Positions 49,401-61,949 of a stretch of 64,000 nt of DNA are shown one piece after another. How positions within the stretch are numbered: the stretch's first letter is position 1; each line of letters starts with the position of its first letter. The DNA lies in NCBI GenBank assembly GCA_037074765.1, contig JBAMDO010000570.1:124001-188000 (forward strand), read 5' to 3'. The notes under the pieces were generated by a model, which saw only the letters and a program-made list of their open reading frames with translations, ran no database searches and was not told the DNA's origin. Source of the DNA: Mansonella perstans. Taxonomy: Eukaryota > Nematoda > Chromadorea > Rhabditida > Onchocercidae. The translations under genes were made by a program, and so were the position numbers.

Positions 49401-51502
49401 TCTTCTAATCAGTAATCCATCAAGATTTCGCCTGGACTAGAAGAGTGTCTTATTTTAAACTGATATGTTAAAAGTTTCGATTAATTAAACTTTAATTTAA
49501 ACCCATTTAATTTCAAATTGACAAAATTTGTTATTTTTTGAACTTTAAAATACTTACTACAAGTAAAGTGTCCCTGGTCAAGAGAAGATGCTCTTTACAA
49601 AAATCATAATTATAAAAGTTATTTAAAGCAAACTTTATGCTCATGTTAATTGTTCATTTGTTTATCAAACTGAATTTTCAATGTGTCATCAAGTATAATC
49701 TATTATACAACAAATGGCGAACTCAAATCAATTTACCCTATTAAACCTAATTTTTAATAGTACTTATAAGATCCATAAAATTAATGATTTGTGAGGATTG
49801 TATTTTTGCACTAATTACCCAAAAGTAATTACTTTCTGTCTTAGTAACACTTTTTCAGATTTTTTCTTTCTATCAAATTATTAAACTTTGTTTCTGAAAT
49901 TTATATTTAGATTTTTAAAACTTTGACTTATGAGATTAACATTTAGATACAACAGTAGTAAAAATCAGGAAAGAATTTATGTTCAGATATTATCATCAGA
50001 TGATCTTTAATTATAAATCAGTTGAAATAATTGTTGCATATTTTACGATGGATTATTCATTTGAAAACAGAAAAACTTTTCGAAAACTTGGGATGATTGA
50101 AAGATGGATTTATTGGAATTTTGTTGGAACTAACTAGAATAATTAGTCAGAACTAGAATGATATATGTGATTAGTTAAAAAGATGAATTGATAGAATAGA
50201 GTGACAGATTGATTTATTGTTCTGTTTTATTTTATTCATTTGACTCATTGATTTATTGTGATTTATTTTATTGATTTATTGAATAATGAAAGAAATTTCG
50301 ATGAAATCTTTTAAATATTTAATCAATTATGTCTCATTTTATTTCTTATATTAGTGAAAAATTGAAAATGAAAATGAATAGAATATTAATTATTATATTT
50401 GTGTTTAGCATTTCACTCTATCCTTTATAACAAGCATGAGAATACAGTGAAATGATAAATGCATAGAATGATAGGCATTAATTAACCAACCGGTATTAAT
50501 TAATATTTATAAAGATTTCAGATGACAATATTCAACAATTATCATTCGATCGAGGAAATTTACCAATTAATATCATATTTCACTTAATATTACTGAAAGC
50601 ATTGCAAATAACACTTGCTTTTCATAATCCAATTTGACCCCTGATCCAGAGTTATATGTATATATTCAAAGTTAAATCAATAACAGCACCCTAAAATAAA
50701 TTTAGCCATAAAATTTTCTCATGCTTGTCACGATTGGCTTCTCTATTTTATTATTTTTTGGAAGATCTCCTCACAGGGAGCGTTAATTTTTAATTTTGTT
50801 GTTTGCCTAATGGAAATATCCACGACGGAAGGCTCTTGAGCTTTTCTGATAAACCATTAATCAATCCAGTTACTTATTTCGTTTATCGATGGATGAAGTG
50901 GACTTGAAGTATGTTAGAAAAGCTTTGAACATTTCTAAATTCATAAATCGTTTCCTTATTTTCGGCACAGATGAATATTTATAATGAATTCAAAATTACT
51001 GGGCTATTTTTTTTTCTTGTATTTTTAGAAGGAATTGTTCTGGATTTGACAAGTACAGATGGTAACACTGTTATAGATGATGTTGTTAAATACGCCATGA
51101 TTGATTGATTGATTGAAAATCTGGTCCAAAAAAATAATAATAATTATTAGAAGATTACTGGAAAACTCATTATCAAAGACAAGAATATTAATTATTAAAG
51201 GAAGACTACTTGTTGTAGAAAAACTAACTGATTGTTGGAAGAGAAGATTCCTGTTTTGCTGATGATGCTGGAATTCTGGTTGGCTATTTATATGATACAG
51301 TTATTTATAAATTTTACAACATTGAAATATATTAGCATGATTTAAAAAAAGCCATATACAATGACAATGAAATATTTCACAAATTAGAAATATTCGAGAA
51401 TCATCTCGAATAAATTAGCATATTCGCGAAATTTCTAAAAGATCTCTAAAAATGATGAAGCATGTAAACATGACAATGTGTTAGGTCAAGTATTTTTTTT
51501 TT

Positions 51503-51741
51503 TTAATACTTATGAAATTTCCGAAACACTGCCCCAAAATCTAAGCAAATTAGTGCCTTGCCTTCTAAAGAGCTAACCATTTCAGTTATCGTGTTTTTTT
51601 CAATGAGTGCACAACAACTATGCTTGAATCTGGCAGTTCTGCCAGGCTTCTTATTGCAATTTCAATTGCATCTCCTGTCGTTGACTTTTGTTCCATTAAT
51701 TTATATTTTCGGGACTTAACTTTTTGCATTGTAAATGGCAT
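51503..51741 (-). pseudogene. Small protein-coding relic with a one-base frameshift
   Basis: Minus-strand ATG at 51741 opens a 51-codon ORF ending at 51586 with a clearly protein-like translation (e.g. EQKSTTGDAIEIAIRSLAEL). It runs into an A7 tract (T7 at 51594-51600 on plus), after which the adjacent frame continues coding-like (TEMVSSLEGKALICLDFGAV) to a TAA at 51503. One base more in the A tract would make a single ~79-codon ORF. A12 directly follows the stop, as in a retrocopy. Upstream, TTTTTCTAG lies 8 nt before the ATG, which instead suggests a spliced or trans-spliced gene with an assembly error. Source unknown. Confidence 0.45.
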
Positions 51742-51798
51742 GGTCGAGCCTAGAAAAATTGTCTATTTGGTGCAGAAAATAATTTAGATTAAAAGAAT

Positions 51799-51928
51799 AA
51801 GACGAGTGGTTCAGTGCCCATTTGAAAAACATGTGTTTTATAATTAAATTAGTGCAATGAATCAAGACAAGTAATTCAGCACCTATTTGGAAAACATGTG
51901 TTTTATAATTAAATTAGTGCAATGAATC
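51799..51928. repeat. 65-bp tandem duplication
   Basis: Two adjacent 65-bp units (51799-51863 and 51864-51928). The last ~38 bases (AACATGTGTTTTATAATTAA onward) are identical; the first half has a few substitutions. Confidence 0.9.
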
Positions 51929-54389
51929 ATTTATCTTAGAAATATCCAATAAATACTTCAATTATTTCGAAAATATTTCATTACGAAAATAATTCAAACT
52001 TCCCTCTCTCTGTCATTTTTTCTGTCTAGTCGATCTTTAAATTTTGCCCACTCAACTCTCATTATTCATTTAGCAGTGAAACATGGAATTGACCTTTTAC
52101 TACTTGACCTTTTACTTCTTATACTTGATTTCTTTTTCTCAGCAAATATTTTAGATTTTATCAATTCACTTCAACCATGCGAGAGATAAGATAATGATGT
52201 AAGTTGGTATAAATAATTTCTGCATTTTTTCATTGGAATTCCTCTTAATGCTTGATTAAAATTTAGGTCTTCGCATAATTATTTACTGTCCAAATGGAAG
52301 TCAGACTGAAATACATAAACACCATTAAGGCATTTTAGAAGATGACCAGCAGCCAAATCATTACTATCATTTCTCATCCTATCATTATTATCAGCTATCG
52401 ATTGATTAATAAAAAGTTATTTTAAAATATTCATAATTGAGATCAGAATAATTATTTTTGTCATAAAAGACTTCGAGAAATGAGCGCCAATGGACAATAC
52501 CAGAATATTAGCCACTTTTTTCTATTCATTTATTTATCAAATAGTTAGCAATCAAGTTTTTGGCGCATTAATTATCATTTTTTTTTTTAAATATGTTTAA
52601 GCAAAAATTTCCACTTTGATATGTAATTGCAATGTTGAAATTTTATTTGTTGTATTAGCGTTACATTAATGAATTGATTACTTAAATTGTTATCATTCCT
52701 ATTTTGTTTCATGTCTGAAACACTTAATGATGAGATGTATACAATGTGCAGTCTAAACATTCGTTAAAATTTTCCACCTTACGCCGGAATTTTCTCGTGT
52801 ATCATCGATTTTCTACACAAATTTACATGCGAAAAGACAGCGATCACTTTCGCCGTTAATAAATCTACAATGAATAGCTCAAAATTCTATTATATATTAA
52901 ATTAATTCGATAATTAAATTATCGAAAAATTCTATTATATTGAATTACCACTCGATTACTCATTACTTAATAACTGCTTGTTAGATCATTAACAATGCAA
53001 TCCTAATAATAATTATAACATTTTATTTTTTCTGAATTTTTCACTGTTGCTTTATTCATACGGCAAGGTTGTTGTTTCGCTAATTTTCTCTTACTTTTTT
53101 TAAAGCAATTGTAATTATAAGTAATTGTAATAATTATAATTATAAATAATGTTCATAATAATTTCATTATTATGAACCTATCACTATCACTCATAATTTT
53201 TGTCAAAAAGTTTACATAACCTTTCAAGCTGTTTTATAAATCAATGAACCCGCATTTTTGTATCATGAATCATTAGTAGATCCACCATAATCAATACCAA
53301 AATTACACCTGACTAATTTATGTTACCTTGCACAGAGAACATCAAAAAAAAAAGTTTGGGTTGGTTTATGAAATTTTTCGTAACCCCCAATGAAATAACT
53401 TTTTCCCACATTAAAGGTAAAAAGACAGGTGAAAAAAGACTGAAATAAATTACATCAATAGGTCTCAGTCGATTGCATTGCTGTTGTTGGAACACTTTTT
53501 TCTCCATTAATTCATCATTTCATTTACAATGGCATCACGAAAATTTCCCATCTAATCAATATTTTAAATGAAATGAAATTGTTTTTTCTTCTTTAAATTC
53601 ATTTTTTCTTTTTCTTTTACTAAAAATCATGAAATAAATTGGACTTTTAGTAAAATTTTAATTTTTTATAAAAAATAATAATAATAAATTATATATTACA
53701 AACAGGATAAACAGATAAAAAGGATTATTGAATTAGAACGCTAGTTGGTTGTTGGGTGATTTGATTGCAAGTGAAATGTATAGTGGAATATCGATCAATG
53801 CTTTACTAACTAAGGTTAGCTAGTTTAAAATTTCCCATGTAAATAATGAAATATTTGAGAAATACTAATGACACAAATAGATTTTTGAGAGATAGAAATA
53901 CTTATGAATATTGTCTTGGAGAATAATTAAGAGAAGTATACATACACGACAACTTTTTTTTAATTTTTTTTAACCATTAACTTTTCTTTTTTTTTTTTGT
54001 TTTTGTTTTAAATAGTCCGAAATTTGCTCTCACTTCAATTTCCTTTAAATCAAAAACAAAGTCCTTAATAAAATCTGAAAATTTGAATTAGCAATTTCTA
54101 AATTGGATAGTTTAAATCAATATTTCATTTTTTTATGCCAATATGTTTTAACAAATTCATTTCTTCTTCCATCACTCTAATTTCAATTAATTCCAAATTA
54201 TACATAAATTAATTAAATTCGGGGAAAAAGCTCATAAGCTTCACAGAATGAAAATTAACAATAAATTTATAAAAAAAAAAAAAAAAACCACCAAAATTGT
54301 GCTCATAGAGGTTCATCTGCCGATTGATCGAAATTTAAGTTTTTGTGCATCCCCCTTAAGTTCCAGAAAATTCATAGCCTGCGTGATAT

Positions 54390-54494
54390 ATTCCGGATTT
54401 TTAGTCTATTTTCTGGATGAGTAGGTGTATTCCGGCCAGGTTGCTCAGATATATTGGTGCATTCCGGAATGCATTCCGAAATGCATTCCGAAAG
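54390..54494. promoter_or_regulatory. Cluster of ATTCCGG/GCATTCC motifs upstream of glutaminase
   Basis: ATTCCGR occurs at 54390, 54429, 54461, 54472 and 54484; the last three are tandem, 11-12 bp apart, each preceded by GC (GCATTCCGGAATGCATTCCG and onward). CATTCC/GGAATG is the core of the MCAT element bound by TEAD factors (EGL-44 in C. elegans). The cluster ends about 200 bp before the glutaminase ATG. Function is inferred from motif density and position only. Confidence 0.4.
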
Positions 54495-54690
54495 CTAACG
54501 TATTTTTATAAGATGTGTTCTGGGAAAAGGAATTGCTTGAGTGTATAGGTATGTTTGAAAAGCTAACGGATTACTTGAGACATCTAGGGTCTGTCCTACA
54601 GATTTATCGCGTTAGCCTATCAAATTTTGAAATGCAAAGTGTTTTAAGTGTCGGTTAGACAAGAATCAACGAGACGCAAATTTTGAAGTT

Positions 54691-57600
54691 ATGGAAGGCG
54701 ATGAGTACAATTGTACTTCTGCTGCAGGTAATTTCACATTTATAATACATTTCATTTGTGTATATTATATTAAATTATATTGTAGTATATTATATTTCTT
54801 GTCGAAACTGGGAATGATTGAATTTTTCTTATTCAAAATGATTTTTTTCAATTTTTTCACAATGATGAACCTTTTAGTCGTGATTTGTGTTACACTTTAT
54901 TGAACTCATGAAATCGTTGACTTAACTTGTTTAAAATTCATTCTCAATGCTTTATCTTATCGTTCGATTTCTTTTTTCGCATTTTCAGCAGCTTTCATTT
55001 AGTTAGATTTACTAATCGTTAGATCAGTGATGTTCATTACAGTTGACAATGTAAGCAAAATCCTGAAAAACAATCGGAAATCATCAGTTACTCGATTACT
55101 GAATGATGCTGCTAAGGGTTTGAAGCATGTTTATCAACTCTCACATCCATCGCAGGAGGATCTCATGTACGATCTCTTTAAATGTCCCAAAAAACCAGGC
55201 GAAGCTTCTGTAGGAAAACTACTTTCTGTAAGTATTGTTCTTTCTTAGTAAAAAATATGCAGCTAAGTTTCCATGCTTGAAAGGAATATTTTAGTACTGC
55301 ACAGTGCTCCTTTTTTTTTTTAACTTTTCGAAATTTTCAAGCAACTCATAATGCCAAATTCCAAATTATTTTCACTTTTCGAAATTTTCAAGCAACTCAT
55401 AATTGTTAATTGCAGGTATTGCGATCATTTGGCATCCGTGAAGACGATCCAAGATTGAAACATACAATTGAAAAAATGCGTGAATATGAACTCCAGATCG
55501 AGGATGACTGCGATACTAGGCACTGTTTGTTAAGCAAAGAGCAGTTCAAGGAGTTAGTAATTATTTATAAATTCAGAACAATCGATAGAATAAGAAGGCT
55601 TTGTTTTTCGTGTAGTTGTTCTTGTAATTTGAGTGCTTCCACTTTGTTTTTTAAAATCGAATGCTTATAATAAATTCAATGCAGCAGTGCTATATTAAAC
55701 TGAAATAATTATAGATGTATTCGGCCAAGCATCAATTTAATTGCGCAAACACTTCGCAACGATTTAATTATTCCATGTTGGGGCGAATTTACTGCCAAAA
55801 TCAAAGAAATTTTTGACGAAGTAATTTTGCTATTTCTGGATCATTTCTTTCTCTAAATCTCTAGTAATTAACTTCGTGTTTTACTGTCCGGGTCTTTATC
55901 CTGAAGTAGCTTTGGATTTAGGAAGGGTTGCTCTTCAAGTGAATTACTTTTTGTTTTGAAAGCTTCTGACGAATAATCTATTTTTGCCATTATTGAGAGT
56001 TCACAAGTCGTCAGAAAATTGTACTTAATACTTGTTGGGATTCTTTCATCTATACATCTTTGGCAAATTAATTTTAGTGCGCGAATATTCATGAAGGCAA
56101 AGTAGCAAATTATATTCCCCAGTTGGCTAGAGTGGATCCGAACAAATGGGGTCTTTCTATATGTACAATTGATGGACAACGTGTCAGTTACGGTGACGCA
56201 CGTACACCATTTTGTTTTCAGTCCATATCTAAGGGTAATGCAATTACTGAATTAAAATTTAAGAGTTTGTTTTGTACAACTGTGATACTTAAAAAGAGGT
56301 TACTCAATTAATGATTATCCTGGAAAGTTTTTTTTCTAGCATTTAACTATGCAATAGCAGCATCTGATATGGGAGCAGATTTTGTTCATAACTATGTCGG
56401 GCACGAACCATCAGGGCGATTATTCAATGAAATCTGTTTGGATTGCAACGGTAAACTTTAGTATTTTTTATGATTCTCGATTTCCTGCAATTAAAAATTT
56501 CATTTCATATCTTTTAGTGAAACGTAAAATTGTATTTTTCTGCTCATTTCGTGGGCTTATTATAGATTAAACTTAGAATTCTTTATGATTCATAGTCGCT
56601 TTTATTTTGATAGAACGTTTTATTAGTTTATGATTCATGGTAGCTTTTTTTTTTTTTTTGGCAGGACGTTTTATTGGGTTTTACTGAGTTACCAAAACCG
56701 TTTGACAGGTAAACCGCATAATCCTTTTATAAATGCTGGAGCAATTATTGTCACATCACTGCTGAAAATGGGACACAAAATGGCAGATCGTTATGATTTT
56801 GTAAGTTTATCTATGCTATCAGATTTTGTCGATCATTTCTTGATTCGTATTTTAGCTTCGATATACGAAAATTGAAGAAAGTGGAGGAGAGAATAGTTTT
56901 TGTACTTGAGCCCATCTGATAACGACATTTACTGACAGAACGCAGTCAGAAGTGAAATCTGTTAGACTCGAATTTCAAGCTATAGTCAGAGAATTTTCAG
57001 GTACTGACTCAATATAGAAAATTGGCAGGAGGTGGTTACATAGGATTTAATAATGCAACGTATGTTTCATGTTTTTCATGTTGATTTGTTTGCATAATAT
57101 TTCGCATTTCCATGGTAAAATCTTAATTTCTAGGAACTTCTAAAATATGTTTTCACTTACTAATGTAAAATGAAAAAAACCTTAAATGCTTCCCATTAAA
57201 TTAAAAAACTTTCTTATTAATCGAGAAATTTTTCAGTTTCTTATCGGAACGCGATACTGCAGATCGTAATTATGCTCTTTCTTATTATATGAAAGAAAAT
57301 AATTGCTTCCCAGGTTCAATATCGCTCCGAGATGAGCTAGATTTCTATTTTCAGTTGTATTCATTGGAGACAACATGTGAAAGTGCTGCAGTAATGGCAG
57401 CCACTTTGGCTAATGGAGGTCACCTGACATTTACAATTTATTTCTCTCTTTTAATATAGGGAATATGAATTAACAAAACATGGTGTGTTGTTCAAGTTTT
57501 TGAAAAATTAATTCCGGAGCATCGTCTTGTTCTATACATTACTTCCAAATTCATTCATACAATGAATATGAGTTTTTTGTAATTCTTTTTCTTAGGTGTT

Positions 57601-59745
57601 TGTCCACTTACCAATGAAGTGTGCATCAGTGCTCGTCCATGCCGCGACGTTCTTTCATTGATGTATTCGTGTGGGATGTACGATTACAGCGGCCAGTTCG
57701 CATTTCAGGTAAGTTGAAGGACTTTCGTTTTTGGAAGAAATCAACAATGAGCTCGTATTAATTACTGTGAAGTGTTTTGTAATAGATGCCAATGATACCA
57801 GTTTAGGTTGGTTTACCTGCAAAATCTGGTATCTCCGGAGCAATGGTTGTTGTAGTACCTAATTTGATGGGAATTTGCATCTGGTCGCCGCCTTTGGATA
57901 AAATGACTAACAGCGTGCGTGGTGTAAGCTTTTGCAAGGTATATATTTCTTATTATTTATTTGCTAAGGGGTTTCCGAAATTAAAACATTTTTATCAGTT
58001 ATTAGGATTTTCCAGAAATTGATCGAAACTTTCAACTTCCATAACTACGACAGTTTGCTGCATGCAGATACCAAGAAAATAGATCCCCGAAAGCGTGGAG
58101 TTCCTAGCGAATCAGAACTAATTCTCGAAATGATGTTTGCGACTAAAAAAGGCAACGTTGATGATGTGCGAAGGTATTCCACAGCAAACTTTAATTATGA
58201 AAGAAAATGTTATTGCGCGGCCGAGTGAAATAAGGCAGTTTCAAAACTCAATTGAGATAGTGTTGATCGCTTACATTATGTACTTTTTTTTTAGAACCGA
58301 AATCCTTTACTGAGTGATTTGAAAAGTGATCTTGATTTTTGAGTTATAAATTTAAAGGGAAGAATTACTAGTGGGATTTAACTGTATGTAAACGTAATAC
58401 TTTATATTAGTTTTTCTTCGAAGAATATGCACTTTTTTATAATCAAAATTTTCAGGATGTTTTTGGGTGGTATTGATTTGAATATGGCAGACTATGATGG
58501 TCGTACACCACTACATCTAGCTGCTTCGGAAGGACAATCGTTAATGGTGGATTTCTTTCTCGACATTGCTCATGTTAATCCCCTTGTGAGGGACAGGTTA
58601 GTCACGAAGATATTTAGATTGCTTAGATTTAAATGCAAGAACTGATACCTAATTTGTAATGATTTTAGAAGGAAAATTAGAGTTGCTGTAGAATTGATGG
58701 ATATGATGAGCGGTGGGTAATGTAAATCTTCTTTCTTGAAAATATCGATTTTTTAAATAAGCTCAATGTTTATTTCTAAATACTTCGAGCAATTATTTAG
58801 ACTTAGTTCACTTATGTTATGTAATTTTTCTTTTAAAGAAGTATTGGATTTATAAAGTTGTTTTATTATACTTTATAAAGTTAAAGATATTGGATCGAGA
58901 GGTCATTACTTTTGCTTGCTTAAAGGTCTTGAGGAAGTTGTTCGTCATTATGACACAAGATATGCCTTATAAGTTGCTTCAAAACAAAACTTCAGTGGAA
59001 TTTTATTATTTGGAGGCATGATACACTGGACGGAAAATCTAGTAACATCATTTTATTGCAGATGGAATAGGACTGCTTATGATGATGCTTTGTCGTTTGG
59101 ATTTACCGAAATTGCGGCAAAAATTAAATCATATATGGATAAAATAGCTGGTGGATTCGTGCCAATGTTAGTTGGAATTAAATCGCCAAGAATTTTTAAT
59201 AGCTTGTCTTTGTAAATTTTTTTTGCTTATAACAGTATGTTACAGAACAATTCCTCCTGAGAAAGTACGACAGCTGTTACCTGAAAATGGTGATGTTTTG
59301 ATCAATTTACCAGAAGAGATGAATGATTGGGAGAAAGGTCCGTGCACTTTTCGAACTATTTCACAGAATTATTATGGAGGATGTTGTTTATTCAATTATT
59401 TGAATTTTGGATATTAAACTTTCCTAAAATAATGATGAACAGCCAGTTTAATGCAAAATATGCTTTGATTTTGAGAAAACTAAAACAGTGTTTTTGTATC
59501 ATCTTATTGAACAGTAATTAATTTAAGAATTGCGGATTGTGGTTGATCGTTTATCTCATTTCGATCATTCAAATGTAGGAGAAGATTGCGCTACCAGTCC
59601 CAGTATTGCTGAAAACGGTCACAGAACATCTGATATCTTTGAAAAATTTTCCGAAGGGAATGGTGATATTAGTACTCTAGATGCGGAAAGCATGACAGAC
59701 GGAGATGACGGTCAGATCGATATCGCCTTGAAACTTTCAGGTTGA
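54691..59745 (+). CDS. GLS: Glutaminase, kidney type with ankyrin repeats
   Basis: Exons: 54691-54727, 55043-55227, 55416-55552, 55715-55820, 56078-56234, 56340-56450, 56709-56800, 57001-57059, 57237-57418, 57596-57708, 57807-57938, 58016-58173, 58456-58596, 59062-59166, 59246-59337, 59528-59745; 674 residues (human KGA 669). Hydrolyses glutamine to glutamate and ammonia, usually in mitochondria. Regions: N-terminal helical segment (~60-190), catalytic beta-lactamase-like domain with the nucleophile motif CFQSISK (Ser204, Lys207 of the SxxK pair), [78 protein letters not shown] and [17 protein letters not shown], then ankyrin repeats (~500-570, [29 protein letters not shown]). A nematode-specific acidic tail of ~95 residues ends the protein. 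No classical mitochondrial presequence is visible in the short first exon, so an alternative upstream start is possible. C. elegans has several paralogs (glna genes); which one is unresolved. Confidence 0.95.
55323..55403. repeat. Identical 30-bp direct repeat in glutaminase intron 2
   Basis: ACTTTTCGAAATTTTCAAGC followed by AACTCATAAT occurs at 55323-55352 and again, unchanged, at 55374-55403, just upstream of the acceptor at 55415. Perfect identity suggests a recent local duplication of 51 bp. Confidence 0.95.
56583..56677. repeat. Tandem duplication in glutaminase intron 6
   Basis: Copies 56583-56627 and 56628-56677 share TTATGATTCATRGTMGCTTT and GACGTTTTATTRGT. Copy 2 has an expanded T tract and a TTTGGCAG that could act as a cryptic acceptor upstream of the real one at 56708. 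Confidence 0.8.
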
Positions 59746-60983
59746 TGCTTAGATTTAATTATAATATGTCAGCCAGTAAGTTCTGTATATCTTATATATC
59801 TGTTCTGTTAATTTATTATTGAGTTTGATTTGTCTTCATTAGTAAATCTTATTTTTTTTTGCGATATCTGCTAATAATCACAATTTGCAAACTGTAAACA
59901 AAATGTAAATTTGTTCTGTTCTCTATGAATGAGATTTTGGGTTTGTTGTGAGAAAAACATTCAAGCTCCATGTAATAAAATTAGTGCAAATATTAAATGA
60001 AGTTATCACGAGACTAATGTTTTTAGTTTATATTCCAAAAACATTCATTTTCATCATTTCTCAGTTTTCTATTATTTTTTGAATATGATTTTGCTAAATC
60101 TATGTAGGCTTGAATTGACATTCTTCCTTCCAGTAATGTTATTGTATGCAATAATCATCCTTTTTGTATTGTATTATTCGCAAACCAAACTCATACCTGC
60201 ATTTTAGAATTTTGCTTCTTTATGCTTTGAATTTTGCCCATTAAGCTTTAGATATTTTTGGGAGTCACTCGGTTGAGTTATAAATATTATCTGTTTCTTC
60301 ATACATTTGCCCGTATTTTCATATCAGCACATTCGTTATTTTCATCCCATTCAAAAAATTGTTTTATCTGTTGTTTTTATTATATTGATATCCTCATTTC
60401 TTGCTGTTGCTTATGGTTGCTTAGAATTCTTCAGTATTTTTTGTTGTTGTATATATATTTGGTATATATACATATATACTTAATATATAATTCCGATTAC
60501 ATCGTCTAAACTTTGTAGCTGCAACTTCTACGATTGCTCAATACTACTTCATAACGATTCGTATCCTTTTCACAAATTTTTTAATTAACAATATTTTAAA
60601 AATCTGAGATTTTCTTTGATTTCGGACTTCCGTAAGCATTCAGTATTGTAAATCAATCAGCAACTGATAGAAGAAATTGTCCTTAATATTTATGACTGTT
60701 ATTTTATTAACGGTTGCAACATTTCACTTCACTATCTAGATAGATTCTTGAACGAAATAAAATTTGTTACTGACACGCTTGTTCTTACATGTGTCCAAAA
60801 TATTTGTGTTTTAAGCAACGAAACGTTAAATCTCGAAAAAAAAAAAGTAGCTGGATTATTTAATACTCCAAAACCCAAGAAAGTATTGTAATTTTTGTTT
60901 CCGCATTTTTTGTTTTAATTTGAAAATAAAGGATATTGTCAACGCTCAATAAATGCCAATAATCATTCACAGTAGATTGAATT

Positions 60984-61016
60984 TCTCACATTACTGTGAG
61001 TTACAGTAATGTGAGA
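60984..61016. repeat. Perfect 14-bp hairpin with 5-nt loop
   Basis: Arms TCTCACATTACTGT (60984-60997) and ACAGTAATGTGAGA (61003-61016) are exactly complementary around loop GAGTT. It is followed by a T-rich stretch (GATTTTTCTT). The stem is too short for a typical miRNA precursor; it could be an RNA structure in a 3' UTR or a small palindrome. Confidence 0.9.
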
Positions 61017-61207
61017 GATTTTTCTTCGCAAACATTTTTGAGAAGTATGACTCGAAATTTATTCTTAGTTTTTATTCTTCTAGAATTACGGTAGCAACCA
61101 GTTGAGGATTTCTCCTGTAATCGAAATAGCTTCCACAGCAGGGAACATTTAGTGGCACGAGCTAGGATTATTCTCCAGTTTAATCAAGAATGCGCAGTCG
61201 GTAAAAG

Positions 61208-61612
61208 ATGAAGAAAAAATCCTTAGAAAAATCAACAAAGGTCTATCGCCTCTGGATCAATAATTGTCAGCAGATCTTTAATGACAATGCGACAAATTAC
61301 TGTCCAGGAATTACGGCATTTTTAACTGCATATTGATATTATCGAATCGATTTACAGAGGCCGCACTTAATTACCATTTAGATTCCAAGCAGTAGAGTTA
61401 TCCTTAATTTTCGCGAATTCTCAGATTGCCCCAATGAAGAGCATGACTATACCTTGATTAGAATTGTTAGCTACATTAATTAGAGTACTAGCAGTCCGAA
61501 TTGTAATCAACCAATTCGAGTTAAAGTACGTATTGGTAATGGACTTACTCCAAATGCATTGTATTCGATATATAATCATTTCGGATTGTTATCCAAATTC
61601 GTGCAAAGTTGA
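61208..61612 (+). pseudogene. Protein pseudogene with three in-frame stops
   Basis: From ATG 61208 one frame reads protein-like for 134 codons, interrupted only by TGA 61334, TAG 61379 and TAG 61481, ending at TGA 61610. Fragments: LWINNCQQIFNDNATNYCPG, FREFSDCPNEEHDYTLIRIV, QPIRVKVRIGNGLTPNALYS. A further piece in another frame (HLVARARIILQFNQECAVGK, ~61146-61205) lies just upstream, suggesting also a frameshift. Base composition is less AT-rich than its surroundings. I cannot name the parent protein. Alternatively some of the stops sit in unrecognised small introns. Confidence 0.5.
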
Positions 61613-61949
61613 GTCGAAGAAGTAAAGAGTGAAAAGTTCTCATTGAATTTTATAAAGATCAGGAATGTAATTGTAATAACCACAGTGTAAACAAATATAT
61701 ATATTGAGTTAAACTATTTCGCTGAGTTTGCAATACAATGAAAATTGCAGTATTTGGTCTCAAATGTCGCTATTGCAAATCATTTAAGGTCTGCGACTGT
61801 ATCCTTTATTCGAAATTGTTTATAAGAGTATATATGAGAATAAATAGTCCATTTTCAAAAACCTGTGAAACATTTCTTAATATTTCTGTTTTACTCAATT
61901 CACTATGAAATCATGGAAGAAATCTGGAATTCGTTGCAAGATTCAGTTT

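Larger units (their letters stand above)
48869..54690. other. 5.8-kb intergenic gap between coatomer zeta and glutaminase
   Basis: Largest gene-poor stretch. Contains tandem duplications at 49090-49234, 49351-49400 and 51799-51928, the frameshifted relic 51503-51741 and the ATTCCGG cluster 54390-54494. The rest is A/T-rich DNA with many short TTATCA-like repeats in which I see no coding signal. Divergent promoters of coatomer zeta and glutaminase must lie at the two edges. Confidence 0.5.
59746..61949. other. Convergent gap between glutaminase and the protease
   Basis: About 2.2 kb. The left 1.2 kb is T-rich, presumably glutaminase 3' UTR and flank, with AATAAA-like signals near 60926 and 60948. 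The right part holds the hairpin 60984-61016 and the pseudogene 61208-61612. Confidence 0.5.
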
